Positions 8,127 through 16,391 of a stretch of 64,000 nt of DNA are shown here, in pieces. Position 1 is the stretch's first letter. The number at the start of each line of letters is the position of its first letter. The DNA is from Chloroflexota bacterium (GTDB lineage: Bacteria; Chloroflexota; Anaerolineae; Anaerolineales; Villigracilaceae): positions 114,576-178,575 of the forward strand of contig JAJYLQ010000006.1 in the NCBI GenBank assembly GCA_021787595.1. Direction: 5' to 3'. Below the pieces are notes generated by a model that did not search any database, was not told the origin of the DNA, and saw only the letters and a program-made list of their open reading frames with translations. The translations under genes were made by a program, and so were the position numbers.

Positions 8127-8885
8127 TTAACTGAAATCCAGAACCATGAAATCTTCGGCCAGCTTTACATCACCCGGATAGCGCTGGCGCGCCTCGGCGA
8201 CCAAATCGTCGGTGGCATATTTTCCGGTTGGATAATGGATGAGATACAGCTTCCCGGCTTCCGCCTGGGTCGCAATTTCACCGGCCTGCGCCGCCGATGA
8301 ATGGCCGCGTACGGCGCCCGCCGCCTCATGGATCAAAACATCAGCGCCTGAGGCAAGCTTGACAACTTGCGCGCACGGTTCGGTATCGCATGAATAAGCC
8401 ATGATCCGGTTCGTGTGATTGAACTCGAGACGCAATCCGATCGTTGGCAGGAGGTGCCGGACCGGCGAGGAGAAGATGCGGAAGTCAGGGCACTCCAGCA
8501 CGGTGGTCATTTCCTGCGCAGGCAGGCGGTGAAAGGCAACAGGAAAAAAATCCGGCCACTCCGACCAGCCATAAAAGCTCATCAGGTTTTCGACGCGGTC
8601 GAGAGTGTGGTGCAGGCCGTAGATATTGATGGGCTTGCGGCGGCCCATCAGCCACATGTTCATGAGAAGAAGTGGCAAACCGGAAACGTGGTCCGGATGA
8701 AAATGCGTCACGATCAGGTCGGTCAGGTCATTGAAGTCAACCCCGGCTTTTTCCAATCGCAAAATTGGATTGCTGACGCAATCCACAAGCACGATGCGCT
8801 CTTCTCCAATTACGACCATGTGGGTGTTTTCATGGTCCGTGGTTGGTATTGCATTAGACGAGCCGAGCACAATAACCCTGGGCAT
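8127..8885 (-). CDS. MBL-fold metallo-hydrolase, RNase Z-like
   Basis: A 252-residue metallo-beta-lactamase-fold protein. Metal ligands are visible as THFHPDHVSG (HxHxDH), RHLLP, YSCDTEP (the bridging Asp) and a final LIHYP histidine. The N-terminus VLGSSNAIPTTDHENTH resembles tRNase Z and related phosphodiesterases, but the long exosite arm of true tRNase Z is missing. It is therefore probably a hydrolase of a small substrate or a phosphodiester; the substrate cannot be read from sequence. It lies 8 bp downstream of the ABC permease gene on the same strand and may be co-transcribed. Confidence 0.9.
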   Translation of the reverse strand: MPRVIVLGSSNAIPTTDHENTHMVVIGEERIVLVDCVSNPILRLEKAGVDFNDLTDLIVTHFHPDHVSGLPLLLMNMWLMGRRKPINIYGLHHTLDRVENLMSFYGWSEWPDFFPVAFHRLPAQEMTTVLECPDFRIFSSPVRHLLPTIGLRLEFNHTNRIMAYSCDTEPCAQVVKLASGADVLIHEAAGAVRGHSSAAQAGEIATQAEAGKLYLIHYPTGKYATDDLVAEARQRYPGDVKLAEDFMVLDFS

Positions 8886-8892
8886 AAAATCC

Positions 8893-10323
8893 TCACTTCA
8901 TAACCGCAGATAGAATGGAAGGCGTGACATACGATTCGATCACCGCCGCAATGGCCAGCAAGGGAATCACCACGCCCAAAAATATCTTTGCCCAATCTGC
9001 GAGCAACTCCAACACAACCTGTCCCATGGACTTGCCCGTTTGCGGCGTGACCAGCGCCGCGCCGATGTACAAAACGATCGCGCTCGAAAGCATCAGCGCC
9101 GGGATTTCGAAGATGCCGTGCGGCAGCAGGCCCGCAGCAAATAATACGGCCGGCGAATATCCCGACAGCTTGAAAATACCGAGCACTCCGCCAACCAGCC
9201 CGACATTCACGAGATAAGCCATCACGCCGAGTACGCTGAAAGAAACGATGCCGACAAGCAAAATGACAAATGTAGCGCGCACATTATTTCCAAAAATCAA
9301 CAACGCCGACAAATGCCGGCCGGCCTGCGCCAAACCCGCCGAATCCAGCGCACCATTGACAAGCTCCTTCATATCTTGCGTGGAGGCATTGGGAAGCAAC
9401 CTCGGGATGTTGGCCATGGCCCAGTCATAACTTGCAAAATAGCCGATGACGGCTAGGGTAAGGATGATCAGCACCGGGACAGCCAACCGCCGCATCACTT
9501 TCCGGACCTCGAGGCGGTACCAATCAAACAGGGACTTCGCCTCACCCCGGAACGAGCCCCAGAACGTTCGCAAGATCCAGCGCCAGTTCAGCGAATCGAA
9601 TTCGCGTCCCAGCAGATATTCGCGCTCGAAATGGGAAATTCCCAAACGCACTAACAAGCCGGCCATGATGATGACCGCCGCGACAGCCAGCCATAGAACC
9701 TGATCCGTCCCCCAAAACATCAGGACGCTTTCGCCCTGCATCAAAACCGCGACCGGGATCACGATAAACGACGCGAGCAGGTTTGCCGCCCGCACTGAAG
9801 TGGACTGCGCCGAAATCACGATCGCCGCGCTGACCATCAGGGTCGCGTGCGCGACCGTCAGGGTCATCAACAGGAACATGGTATAGAGACTCGGCATCTG
9901 CAAGTGTTGATGGGAAACCATGATCATGTACAAGCCAATGGAGAGAAAACTTGCAACCAGCGGCGTGAGGGCACCCACCAGCAGCTTGCCAAAATATAAC
10001 TGCCAGTTTTTGAGCGGCGCGCTCAACAGGGGCTCGATGGTGCCGCGCTCTTTTTCACCCACGAACGATTCGAGCGCCACCACCAGCGAAATGGTGATTG
10101 GGAAAAACCCGATGATCAAAACGGAGAACGGCACGAGCCGGCTGGCAATCAGGTTTGCGCCATACTTTGCAAAGAATGCCACTGCCTGGTGCGCCACCTC
10201 GTTCATCAACACCGGGAACGCCAGCGTCAATACCAGCAGGGGCGATAAAATCCGCCAATCGCGGAACTGGTCGCGCAGCTCGCGGCCGGCAATCAGCCAG
10301 ATGATCCGCAAATCATCACGCAT
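8893..10323 (-). CDS. ABC-2 type permease fused to a SpoIIM-like membrane domain
   Basis: A 476-residue membrane protein. The N-terminal half (about 1-240) is an ABC-2/NatB-type permease with the motif FVGEKERGTIEPLLSAPL and six predicted helices. After a short link (LLGREFDSLNWRW) comes a second membrane module (about 280-470) resembling stage II sporulation protein M family proteins: LIFGNNVRATFVILLVGIVS and GLLPHGIFEIPALM are the family's hallmark NN and PHG-E motifs. In other genomes these two are usually separate genes. The start overlaps the ATPase stop by 8 bp, so the two proteins are co-translated and probably form one exporter. The transported substrate is unknown. Confidence 0.88.
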   Translation of the reverse strand: MRDDLRIIWLIAGRELRDQFRDWRILSPLLVLTLAFPVLMNEVAHQAVAFFAKYGANLIASRLVPFSVLIIGFFPITISLVVALESFVGEKERGTIEPLLSAPLKNWQLYFGKLLVGALTPLVASFLSIGLYMIMVSHQHLQMPSLYTMFLLMTLTVAHATLMVSAAIVISAQSTSVRAANLLASFIVIPVAVLMQGESVLMFWGTDQVLWLAVAAVIIMAGLLVRLGISHFEREYLLGREFDSLNWRWILRTFWGSFRGEAKSLFDWYRLEVRKVMRRLAVPVLIILTLAVIGYFASYDWAMANIPRLLPNASTQDMKELVNGALDSAGLAQAGRHLSALLIFGNNVRATFVILLVGIVSFSVLGVMAYLVNVGLVGGVLGIFKLSGYSPAVLFAAGLLPHGIFEIPALMLSSAIVLYIGAALVTPQTGKSMGQVVLELLADWAKIFLGVVIPLLAIAAVIESYVTPSILSAVMK

Positions 10324-11260
10324 GGATCATCTCCGCGCTGGATCCTTGAACATCCGCCATGACCTTGAGATAGACTTGTTCCAGACTGCGCGGCACTTCC
10401 TGGAAGGCAACCAGCGGCGCGTCCATGGCAGCCAGCTCGCGCACCATGAGCGGATTTGCCTCCCGCGGATTTTCGACGCGGAATCGAATGCTGGATTCGC
10501 CCCGGCCAATCAGCGTCATCCCATCCGGGGTTTTCATCGAGTCTGCCAGCCACGGCCTCGAAAACTTCGCCTCATATTCGGGAGTTCCAAGCACATTTTG
10601 TTTCAACTCTTCGAGTGTGCCGGTCATCAAAATGCGGCCTTTATAGATGATCGCGATGATGTCAGCCAGGACCTCGGCCTCAGCCAGATTATGCGTGCAA
10701 ATTACAATCGTCCGCCGCGAGGATTTCAGGCGCGCAATTTCGTCCCGCACGAGCCGCGCCGATTCAGGATCCATTGCGGAGGTCGGTTCATCGAGCAGCA
10801 AGACCGGCGGTTCGTGCATCAAAGCGCGCGCCAATGCCAGTTTCTGCCGCATCCCCTTCGAATATTCACCGATCCGGCGCGCGCCGGCCTGTGCCATCCC
10901 AAAATAGTCCAGCAGGTAATCGCTGCGCGACCTGCGTCCGTCCGCGTTCAGGTGATAGACTTTTCCAAAGAAATCGAGGTATTCAACCCCGGTCATTCGC
11001 ATGTACAAACCATGCTGTTCTGTCAGCACGCCAACTGAAGCGCGGACTTCATCGCCCCGGCGCGAGACATCGTAACCCGCGACACGCGCCCAGCCGCGCG
11101 TCGGCGAAAGCAGCGCCGTCAACATGCGGACGGTCGTCGTTTTCCCCGCGCCGTTCTGCCCAAGCAGGGCAAGGATCTGTCCGGGTTTTACGGATAGCGT
11201 AACGCCTTCCACGGCCCAAAAATCATTGAATTGCTTGCTCAAATCCTGTGTTTCGATCAT
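10316..11260 (-). CDS. ABC transporter ATP-binding protein
   Basis: A 314-residue ATPase subunit of an ABC-2 exporter. Walker A is GQNGAGKTTT, the Q-loop lies near TEQHGLY, the signature is YSKGMRQKLALARAL (a variant of LSGGQ as in drug/Na+ exporters), Walker B is LLLDEPTSAMDP and the H-loop is CTHNL. A C-terminal extension of about 100 residues (from TGTLEELKQ) matches the accessory domain of DrrA/NatA-like proteins. It partners the ABC-2/SpoIIM fusion encoded directly downstream. Confidence 0.94.
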   Translation of the reverse strand: MIETQDLSKQFNDFWAVEGVTLSVKPGQILALLGQNGAGKTTTVRMLTALLSPTRGWARVAGYDVSRRGDEVRASVGVLTEQHGLYMRMTGVEYLDFFGKVYHLNADGRRSRSDYLLDYFGMAQAGARRIGEYSKGMRQKLALARALMHEPPVLLLDEPTSAMDPESARLVRDEIARLKSSRRTIVICTHNLAEAEVLADIIAIIYKGRILMTGTLEELKQNVLGTPEYEAKFSRPWLADSMKTPDGMTLIGRGESSIRFRVENPREANPLMVRELAAMDAPLVAFQEVPRSLEQVYLKVMADVQGSSAEMIHA

Positions 11261-11356
11261 TGGATGCCCAACATAAAAGGTTCAGAGAACCGCGTCAATA
11301 AGACAACAGTCCTCTGAAAGCATTCGCGGCCATCAGCTCATAAAGGACAGCCGGAT

Positions 11357-12367
11357 TTATTCGCCCGATTTCTTCTTCGATGCCGTTTTCCTGGCGGCAG
11401 GCTTCTTCGGAGAATCGCTTGCTGTCTTTCGAGCAGGCGATTTGCGGACCGGCTTCTCGACGACGGGCGCGGCCATCACTGCACTGCTTTCCATCGCCTC
11501 GACCGCGGCCGGGGCGGATTCCGTTTGTTCGACCGCGGTGCCGCTCCGACCCTGAAAGGGCGCAAGGCCATGACGCCAAATGAAGACCGCAATCGCACAA
11601 ACGGCAACCACCGCCATGAGAGCCTGATTCGGATCAATCCCGCCAATCACCGGATAATCAACCCGAATGAATTCGAGCGAGAAGCGGACAGCCGGATAAA
11701 GGACCAGATAGGCCAGGAAAACATCGCCCTGTTTAAGTTTGTCGGCAAAACGGCGAGTCATCCAAATCAGCAGAACCATGATGACCAAGTTCAGGATTGA
11801 CTCATACAGGAACAACGGGTGGAAGCGCGTGACGTTCAGCGGATACTTTGTTAAATCGTTATATGGTGCGACACGCGCCTGTGGATTGGTAATATAAATG
11901 CCCCATGGAAGATTCGTCGGGGAACCGTATAATTCCTGGTTAAAGAAATTGCCCCAGCGACCGATGGCCTGTCCCAGCGCGAGGCTTGGCGCGGCAATAT
12001 CTGTCCATTCGATAAAGCTGGGAGTTTTAAATTTTCGGGTGTAAAAGTAAAGCGCGATGAGTCCGCCTATTACGGTGCCAGGAATACCCAGACCGCCCTT
12101 CCAAATCTCGATGATGTCAAGCGGATGAGTGAGATAATAATAAGTGGTTACTCCGGCCGATGGCGTGGGTGTGAACACATGCCACAGACGGGCGCCAATC
12201 ACGCCGCCGATAATGAGATACACAAGCAAATCCCAAACCATTTCGGGGTCTTGACCGCGGCGTTTGAGTTCGCGCGCGGCCAGCCAGCCGCCGGCGACCG
12301 CGCCCAGCATGAGAAGGATTCCATAAAAACGAATGTATAACGGGCCTATTGCAAAACCATCAGGCAT
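11357..12367 (-). CDS. lgt: Prolipoprotein diacylglyceryl transferase
   Basis: Attaches diacylglycerol from phosphatidylglycerol to the lipobox cysteine of prolipoproteins in the cytoplasmic membrane. About seven hydrophobic segments are seen, with the Lgt signature around SLALGQAIGRWGNFFNQELYG and conserved FHPLFLYES and LEFIRVDYP. The 336 residues exceed the family norm because of an Ala/Lys-rich tail of about 55 residues. The ATG at 12367 has AGGAG upstream and overlaps the end of the CDP-alcohol transferase gene by 8 bp. Its partner signal peptidase gene lspA lies at 27181-27696, and several lipobox proteins occur in the window. Confidence 0.94.
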   Translation of the reverse strand: MPDGFAIGPLYIRFYGILLMLGAVAGGWLAARELKRRGQDPEMVWDLLVYLIIGGVIGARLWHVFTPTPSAGVTTYYYLTHPLDIIEIWKGGLGIPGTVIGGLIALYFYTRKFKTPSFIEWTDIAAPSLALGQAIGRWGNFFNQELYGSPTNLPWGIYITNPQARVAPYNDLTKYPLNVTRFHPLFLYESILNLVIMVLLIWMTRRFADKLKQGDVFLAYLVLYPAVRFSLEFIRVDYPVIGGIDPNQALMAVVAVCAIAVFIWRHGLAPFQGRSGTAVEQTESAPAAVEAMESSAVMAAPVVEKPVRKSPARKTASDSPKKPAARKTASKKKSGE

Positions 12368-12992
12368 TTTTGTACTCCTTGGCAGAAATTTTCTTTTCAC
12401 TCCCGTGTGCCTGGGCGCGGACCACCCAGATACGCTGAAGCGCCGTGAAATTAGCAAGAATCGCGATAATCCAAACCCCGATGACCGGGATGTTGAATGC
12501 CAGCGAGGGACCCAACACAAAATAACGTTCGGCGCGTGTCAACAAACCTTCCTTCGCACTGAAGCTTTGCGCCTCGGCGCGCGCTTTGACGTATGAGACC
12601 AGGATCGAACCTGCGGCCGCGGCAAACGTCACCACCTCGGCAATGTGCTGATTGCTCATCGCAAAATAATAGAGCAGCGCGCCCAGAACGATCAATTCGG
12701 AATAACGGTCGCTGACGGAATCCACGAACGCACCCCAATCGCTGGCCTCGCCGCGCAGGCGCGCCATTGTACCATCCAGCGCGTCGATGGGCCATGCGAT
12801 CAGCATGACGATGCCGCCAATCGTAATTTGACCGCGTGCTATGAAGAACGCCGCAATGATGTTGCCAAGCACGCCCAGCAATGTAACCGAGTTGGGTGTC
12901 AACCCAATCCGATTCAGAAAACCGCCGATGGGATCCAAAAACCATTTGAAGGTGACGCGCAGAAAATCAGTGAAAGTTCTTCTCACTCTCAT
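12360..12992 (-). CDS. CDP-alcohol phosphatidyltransferase family protein
   Basis: Membrane enzyme transferring a phosphatidyl group from CDP-diacylglycerol to an alcohol such as glycerol-3-phosphate or inositol phosphate. The catalytic signature is complete: DALDGTMARLRGEASDWGAF then DSVSDR, fitting DxxDGxxAR-x8-GxxxDxxxD. The N-terminal LDPIGGFLNRIGLTPN is typical of PgsA-like members. The start is uncertain: the frame extends to 13061, but the ATG at 12992 gives a family-like N-terminus. Coupling with lgt, whose substrate is phosphatidylglycerol, makes a PgsA role plausible but not proven; phosphatidylinositol phosphate synthase is the main alternative. Confidence 0.88.
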   Translation of the reverse strand: MRVRRTFTDFLRVTFKWFLDPIGGFLNRIGLTPNSVTLLGVLGNIIAAFFIARGQITIGGIVMLIAWPIDALDGTMARLRGEASDWGAFVDSVSDRYSELIVLGALLYYFAMSNQHIAEVVTFAAAAGSILVSYVKARAEAQSFSAKEGLLTRAERYFVLGPSLAFNIPVIGVWIIAILANFTALQRIWVVRAQAHGSEKKISAKEYKNA

Positions 12993-13193
12993 CCTCTTGA
13001 CAAGCTGGTCCTCCCGTTCAAGGCGGGATGGAACCACGAAGAATAGGTTTTGAGGCCGCAAATTACATGGATTTTCGCGAATGGGTTAAAAAATTCGCGG
13101 CCGAAATTTTGAGCTTCCCGTTAAAAGCGGCAGACCCAAAAAGTTTTCACAATCATACCCGAAAAATCGGCTGCCCGGCCAAACATCGGCGGT

Positions 13194-15380
13194 TCAATTA
13201 TCTCCCTCCGCCTCCTCTTCGGATGGCAGCACTTCCCGTTCCTTGCCCCCGCCCTGCGACGGGCCGACGATGCCCATCTCTTCCAGTTGATCCAGGAGCC
13301 GCGCGGCGCGCGGATACCCGATACGCAATCGTCTCTGCAAGAGCGAAGCCGACGCCCGCTGTGTGCTTCGCACAATCGAAATCGCCTGCTCGATCAAACC
13401 ATCGTCTTCGTCTTCATCCGGCTCGGTCAGCAATTTCTCCCACGGCGGAGCTTCTTCCGCGGGCGCCTCGCTGTTCTTTTGCCAGTAATCAATCACACGC
13501 TCGATCTCAAGGTCGGTGATCATCACGCCCTGCGCGCGGATCGGCGTGCCAACTTCGGGGTTGAGGAACAACATGTCGCCGTGCCCGAGCAGCGTCTCCG
13601 CGCCGGTGAAATCCAGGATGACACGGCTGTCCACGCTGGAGGCAACGGCGAAAGCCAAACGCGCCGGGAAGTTGGCTTTGATGAGACCCGTTACAACGTC
13701 CGTGGATGGGCGCTGAGTCGCGACCACGAGATGGATCCCGGTGGCGCGCGCCATTTGCGCGAGTCGCACCAGGTTATGTTCGGTCTGGTCCGGCGCGGAC
13801 ATCATCAGATCGGCCAGTTCATCAATCAAAACCACGATGCGGGGCAGAGTCACACCATCGGGTTTGCGGACCTGCTTGCGATTGTAGGTTTCGAGATCCC
13901 GCGCGTGAGCAGACTCGAGCAGGCGATAGCGATGTTCCATTTCGACGACCACCCAGCGCAAGACACCGAGAATGCGCTCGATGTTGGTTTCGACTTTTCC
14001 ATATAAATGCGCCAGGCCGTTGAAGCGCAGCAGTTCGACCATTTTGGAATCGATCATGACCATGCGCAGATCTTCAGGCGTGTTGTTCATCGCCAGGCAC
14101 GCTGCCAATGCCGTGATGCAGACCGATTTGCCCGAACCCGTCGCGCCCGCGATCAGCAAGTGCGGCATACGCGACAAATCAGCGACCAATGGATTGCCGG
14201 AAACATCGCGCCCCAACGCAATGGCCAGCGGCGCGCTGATTCGATTGAAAGACTCGCTTTCCAAAATGGGTTTGAGCCGCACGACCGACGAATGCGGATT
14301 CGGAACTTCGATTCCAACGTACGGCTTGCCCGGCACCGGCGCTTCGATTCGCAAACGTTCCGCCGAAAGCGCCAGCGCCAAATCCTTTTGCAGGCTGGCA
14401 ATCTGCGCCACACGCACCTTCATTTGCTGTGCGTCGTCATCTTCAGACGCGCCCGCCTTTTTGATGAAACCCGGCTGCACTGCAAACTGCGTCACCGCCG
14501 GGCCAATGCGATAACCGATCACGGTTGCGGGAATACCAAACTCCGAAAGCGTCTTCATGATCATGCCCGCGGTCTGATTGATCGTGCGTTCGTCGGGGTT
14601 GACCGATTGTTCCGTCATCAAAATATTCAGCGGCGGCAAACCCTCTTCGCGCAAAACAGGCTTGGCGGGTTTCTCGTTCTTCTTCTGAAACGCCTTCATC
14701 GAGGATGGACGAAACTCAGGCGGGATCGCGGCAGACTTCTTTTTTGGCGCGGGCTTCGCCGTCGCTTCGTCCGATGCGGGCGGCGCTTCTTTCTGGACGA
14801 CAGCCGGCGCGGACTTCGCCGGCGTTTCTCCTGCCAGACGGTATAACCACGCTTCGATCACGGCCCACATGCCCAGGCCGGTCGCGGCGGTCAGCAGCCA
14901 CAAGAAAACCAGCAGGACCGTTCCCCAAACTCCCATGGCCATGCCCAGCAAATACGCGATGCCCCAGCCGAGGCGTCCGCCGTCCATGCCGGCTTCGGCG
15001 CGGACGAGGGAAGCGCCTCCGATAACGGCGAGCAGGCCCAAAGTCAGGAAAGAGGCGAGTTCCAGCGATAGGAGACGCGTCCAACTGAGTTTGCTGTTAT
15101 CGCGTCGGACGAATGCGAATCCGCCATATCCGAATGCGGCGATCAGAAGATAACTTCCCCATCCAAACCACACCGAAAGGAAATCCGCCCAGGGAGTTAA
15201 CAGGATGCCGCCCGTCACACCCCACAACGCAAGCAGCGACATGAGCGCCAACGCCATCAGGAAAACGCCGAGCGCGTCGCGAAAGAAGCGGCCAAAATGC
15301 AGGTTGAAGCGCGCGAGGCGATCCAGCCAATCATTGGATGGCGGCTGCTGTTCGTAACGGCGGGAGGGATTTATTGGCAT
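13194..15380 (-). CDS. ftsK: DNA translocase FtsK/SpoIIIE
   Basis: Septal DNA pump that clears chromosome ends during division. The 728 residues comprise about four N-terminal membrane helices (about 30-190), a short Ala/Lys/Pro linker, an alpha/beta RecA-like motor and a C-terminal winged-helix gamma domain. Walker A is GATGSGKSV, Walker B IVVLIDELADLM, and ATQRPSTDVVTGLIKANFP is characteristic. The gamma domain (ASASLLQRRLRIGYPRAARL) reads KOPS/SRS-type DNA motifs. The linker is short compared with E. coli FtsK, as in SpoIIIE. It follows an S1-domain gene in the same direction. Confidence 0.96.
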   Translation of the reverse strand: MPINPSRRYEQQPPSNDWLDRLARFNLHFGRFFRDALGVFLMALALMSLLALWGVTGGILLTPWADFLSVWFGWGSYLLIAAFGYGGFAFVRRDNSKLSWTRLLSLELASFLTLGLLAVIGGASLVRAEAGMDGGRLGWGIAYLLGMAMGVWGTVLLVFLWLLTAATGLGMWAVIEAWLYRLAGETPAKSAPAVVQKEAPPASDEATAKPAPKKKSAAIPPEFRPSSMKAFQKKNEKPAKPVLREEGLPPLNILMTEQSVNPDERTINQTAGMIMKTLSEFGIPATVIGYRIGPAVTQFAVQPGFIKKAGASEDDDAQQMKVRVAQIASLQKDLALALSAERLRIEAPVPGKPYVGIEVPNPHSSVVRLKPILESESFNRISAPLAIALGRDVSGNPLVADLSRMPHLLIAGATGSGKSVCITALAACLAMNNTPEDLRMVMIDSKMVELLRFNGLAHLYGKVETNIERILGVLRWVVVEMEHRYRLLESAHARDLETYNRKQVRKPDGVTLPRIVVLIDELADLMMSAPDQTEHNLVRLAQMARATGIHLVVATQRPSTDVVTGLIKANFPARLAFAVASSVDSRVILDFTGAETLLGHGDMLFLNPEVGTPIRAQGVMITDLEIERVIDYWQKNSEAPAEEAPPWEKLLTEPDEDEDDGLIEQAISIVRSTQRASASLLQRRLRIGYPRAARLLDQLEEMGIVGPSQGGGKEREVLPSEEEAEGDN

Positions 15381-15413
15381 AAATCAAAGCGCGGGCGGCG
15401 AAATGATCTTCTT

Positions 15414-16376
15414 TTACGCGTCGAGTTTCATGCTCAAGCCCATGCGCTGGTGCGCGGAGTCGGCATGAAGAACACGCACCCGGATTTGCTGTCCTTCCTT
15501 TAGAAAATCCTTGACGACCCCGCCTTCGGCGAGCGGCATCTCGGAGGCATGAATCAAACCTTCGATGCCCAAATCGAGGCGGGCAAACGCGCCGTACGAA
15601 AGGACGCTTGTGACCACAGCCGAAACCACATCGCCAGCCTTCAATTCATTCTCCATCCTGAGCCACGGATTCGGAAGCAGCCGCTTGAGACTCAACGCCA
15701 CGCGGCAGCGTTCCGGCGAAAGATCCAGCACCTGTACTTCGATCTTTTGTCCAAGCTTCACGACCTGATTCGGATGCGAGACGCGTCCCCACGACAACTC
15801 GGAGATGTGGATCAGGCCTTCCACGCCGCCCAGGTCAACGAACACACCGAAGTCTGTGATGTTTGTAACCGTGCCCGTTACCTGTTCGCCGGAATGAAGC
15901 GAATGGAACAGCTCCGCGCGTTTTCCAGGTTCGGCCTGTGCGGCGCGTTCGGAAAAGACAATGCGCCCGTCTTCAGGCACGCACTCAATGACCTTCAAAT
16001 TAAGCGTGCGCCCAACATAGGCCTGCATGTACTCTTCGCGGCCAGCTGTCTCGGTTTGTACGCCGGCATCGATCAGGTGCGAAAACGGCACAAATCCATA
16101 CAGGCCATCGCCTTCAACCAGCAGTCCGCCCCGGTTGCTGCCCGTCACGTGCAGGCTGACGATCTGGTCATGCAGATACAGGTCCTTGACCTGCACCCAG
16201 TTCGGCAAAATTCTGTTTGCCTCTTCAGCCTTCGCTTCATGCCGGACCTCGGGCCGGGGCTGGGAATGTGTCGACGCGTGCATGGAGTAACGGCTTTCGT
16301 CGGCCAGGACCGACTCCCACCAGCCTTCGTCCACTTGAGGCATTGGCGATCCCGAAACATTCTTGCGATTTACCAT
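15414..16376 (-). CDS. S1 RNA-binding domain protein (ribosomal protein S1-like)
   Basis: A 320-residue protein with three S1 OB-fold repeats at about 55-125, 140-210 and 225-295. Typical S1 motifs are GTVTNITDFGVFVDLGGVEG with LIHISELSWGRV, and VVTSVLSYGAFARLDLGIEG with LIHASEMP. The first repeat is more divergent (LHVTGSNRGGLLVEGDGLYG). This layout is that of short S1 proteins of non-proteobacterial lineages that help mRNA binding to the ribosome. The start used is the ATG at 16376. The gene is tightly spaced with neighbours on both sides, implying co-transcription. Confidence 0.9.
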   Translation of the reverse strand: MVNRKNVSGSPMPQVDEGWWESVLADESRYSMHASTHSQPRPEVRHEAKAEEANRILPNWVQVKDLYLHDQIVSLHVTGSNRGGLLVEGDGLYGFVPFSHLIDAGVQTETAGREEYMQAYVGRTLNLKVIECVPEDGRIVFSERAAQAEPGKRAELFHSLHSGEQVTGTVTNITDFGVFVDLGGVEGLIHISELSWGRVSHPNQVVKLGQKIEVQVLDLSPERCRVALSLKRLLPNPWLRMENELKAGDVVSAVVTSVLSYGAFARLDLGIEGLIHASEMPLAEGGVVKDFLKEGQQIRVRVLHADSAHQRMGLSMKLDA

Positions 16377-16391
16377 AACCACCTGCCTTCC

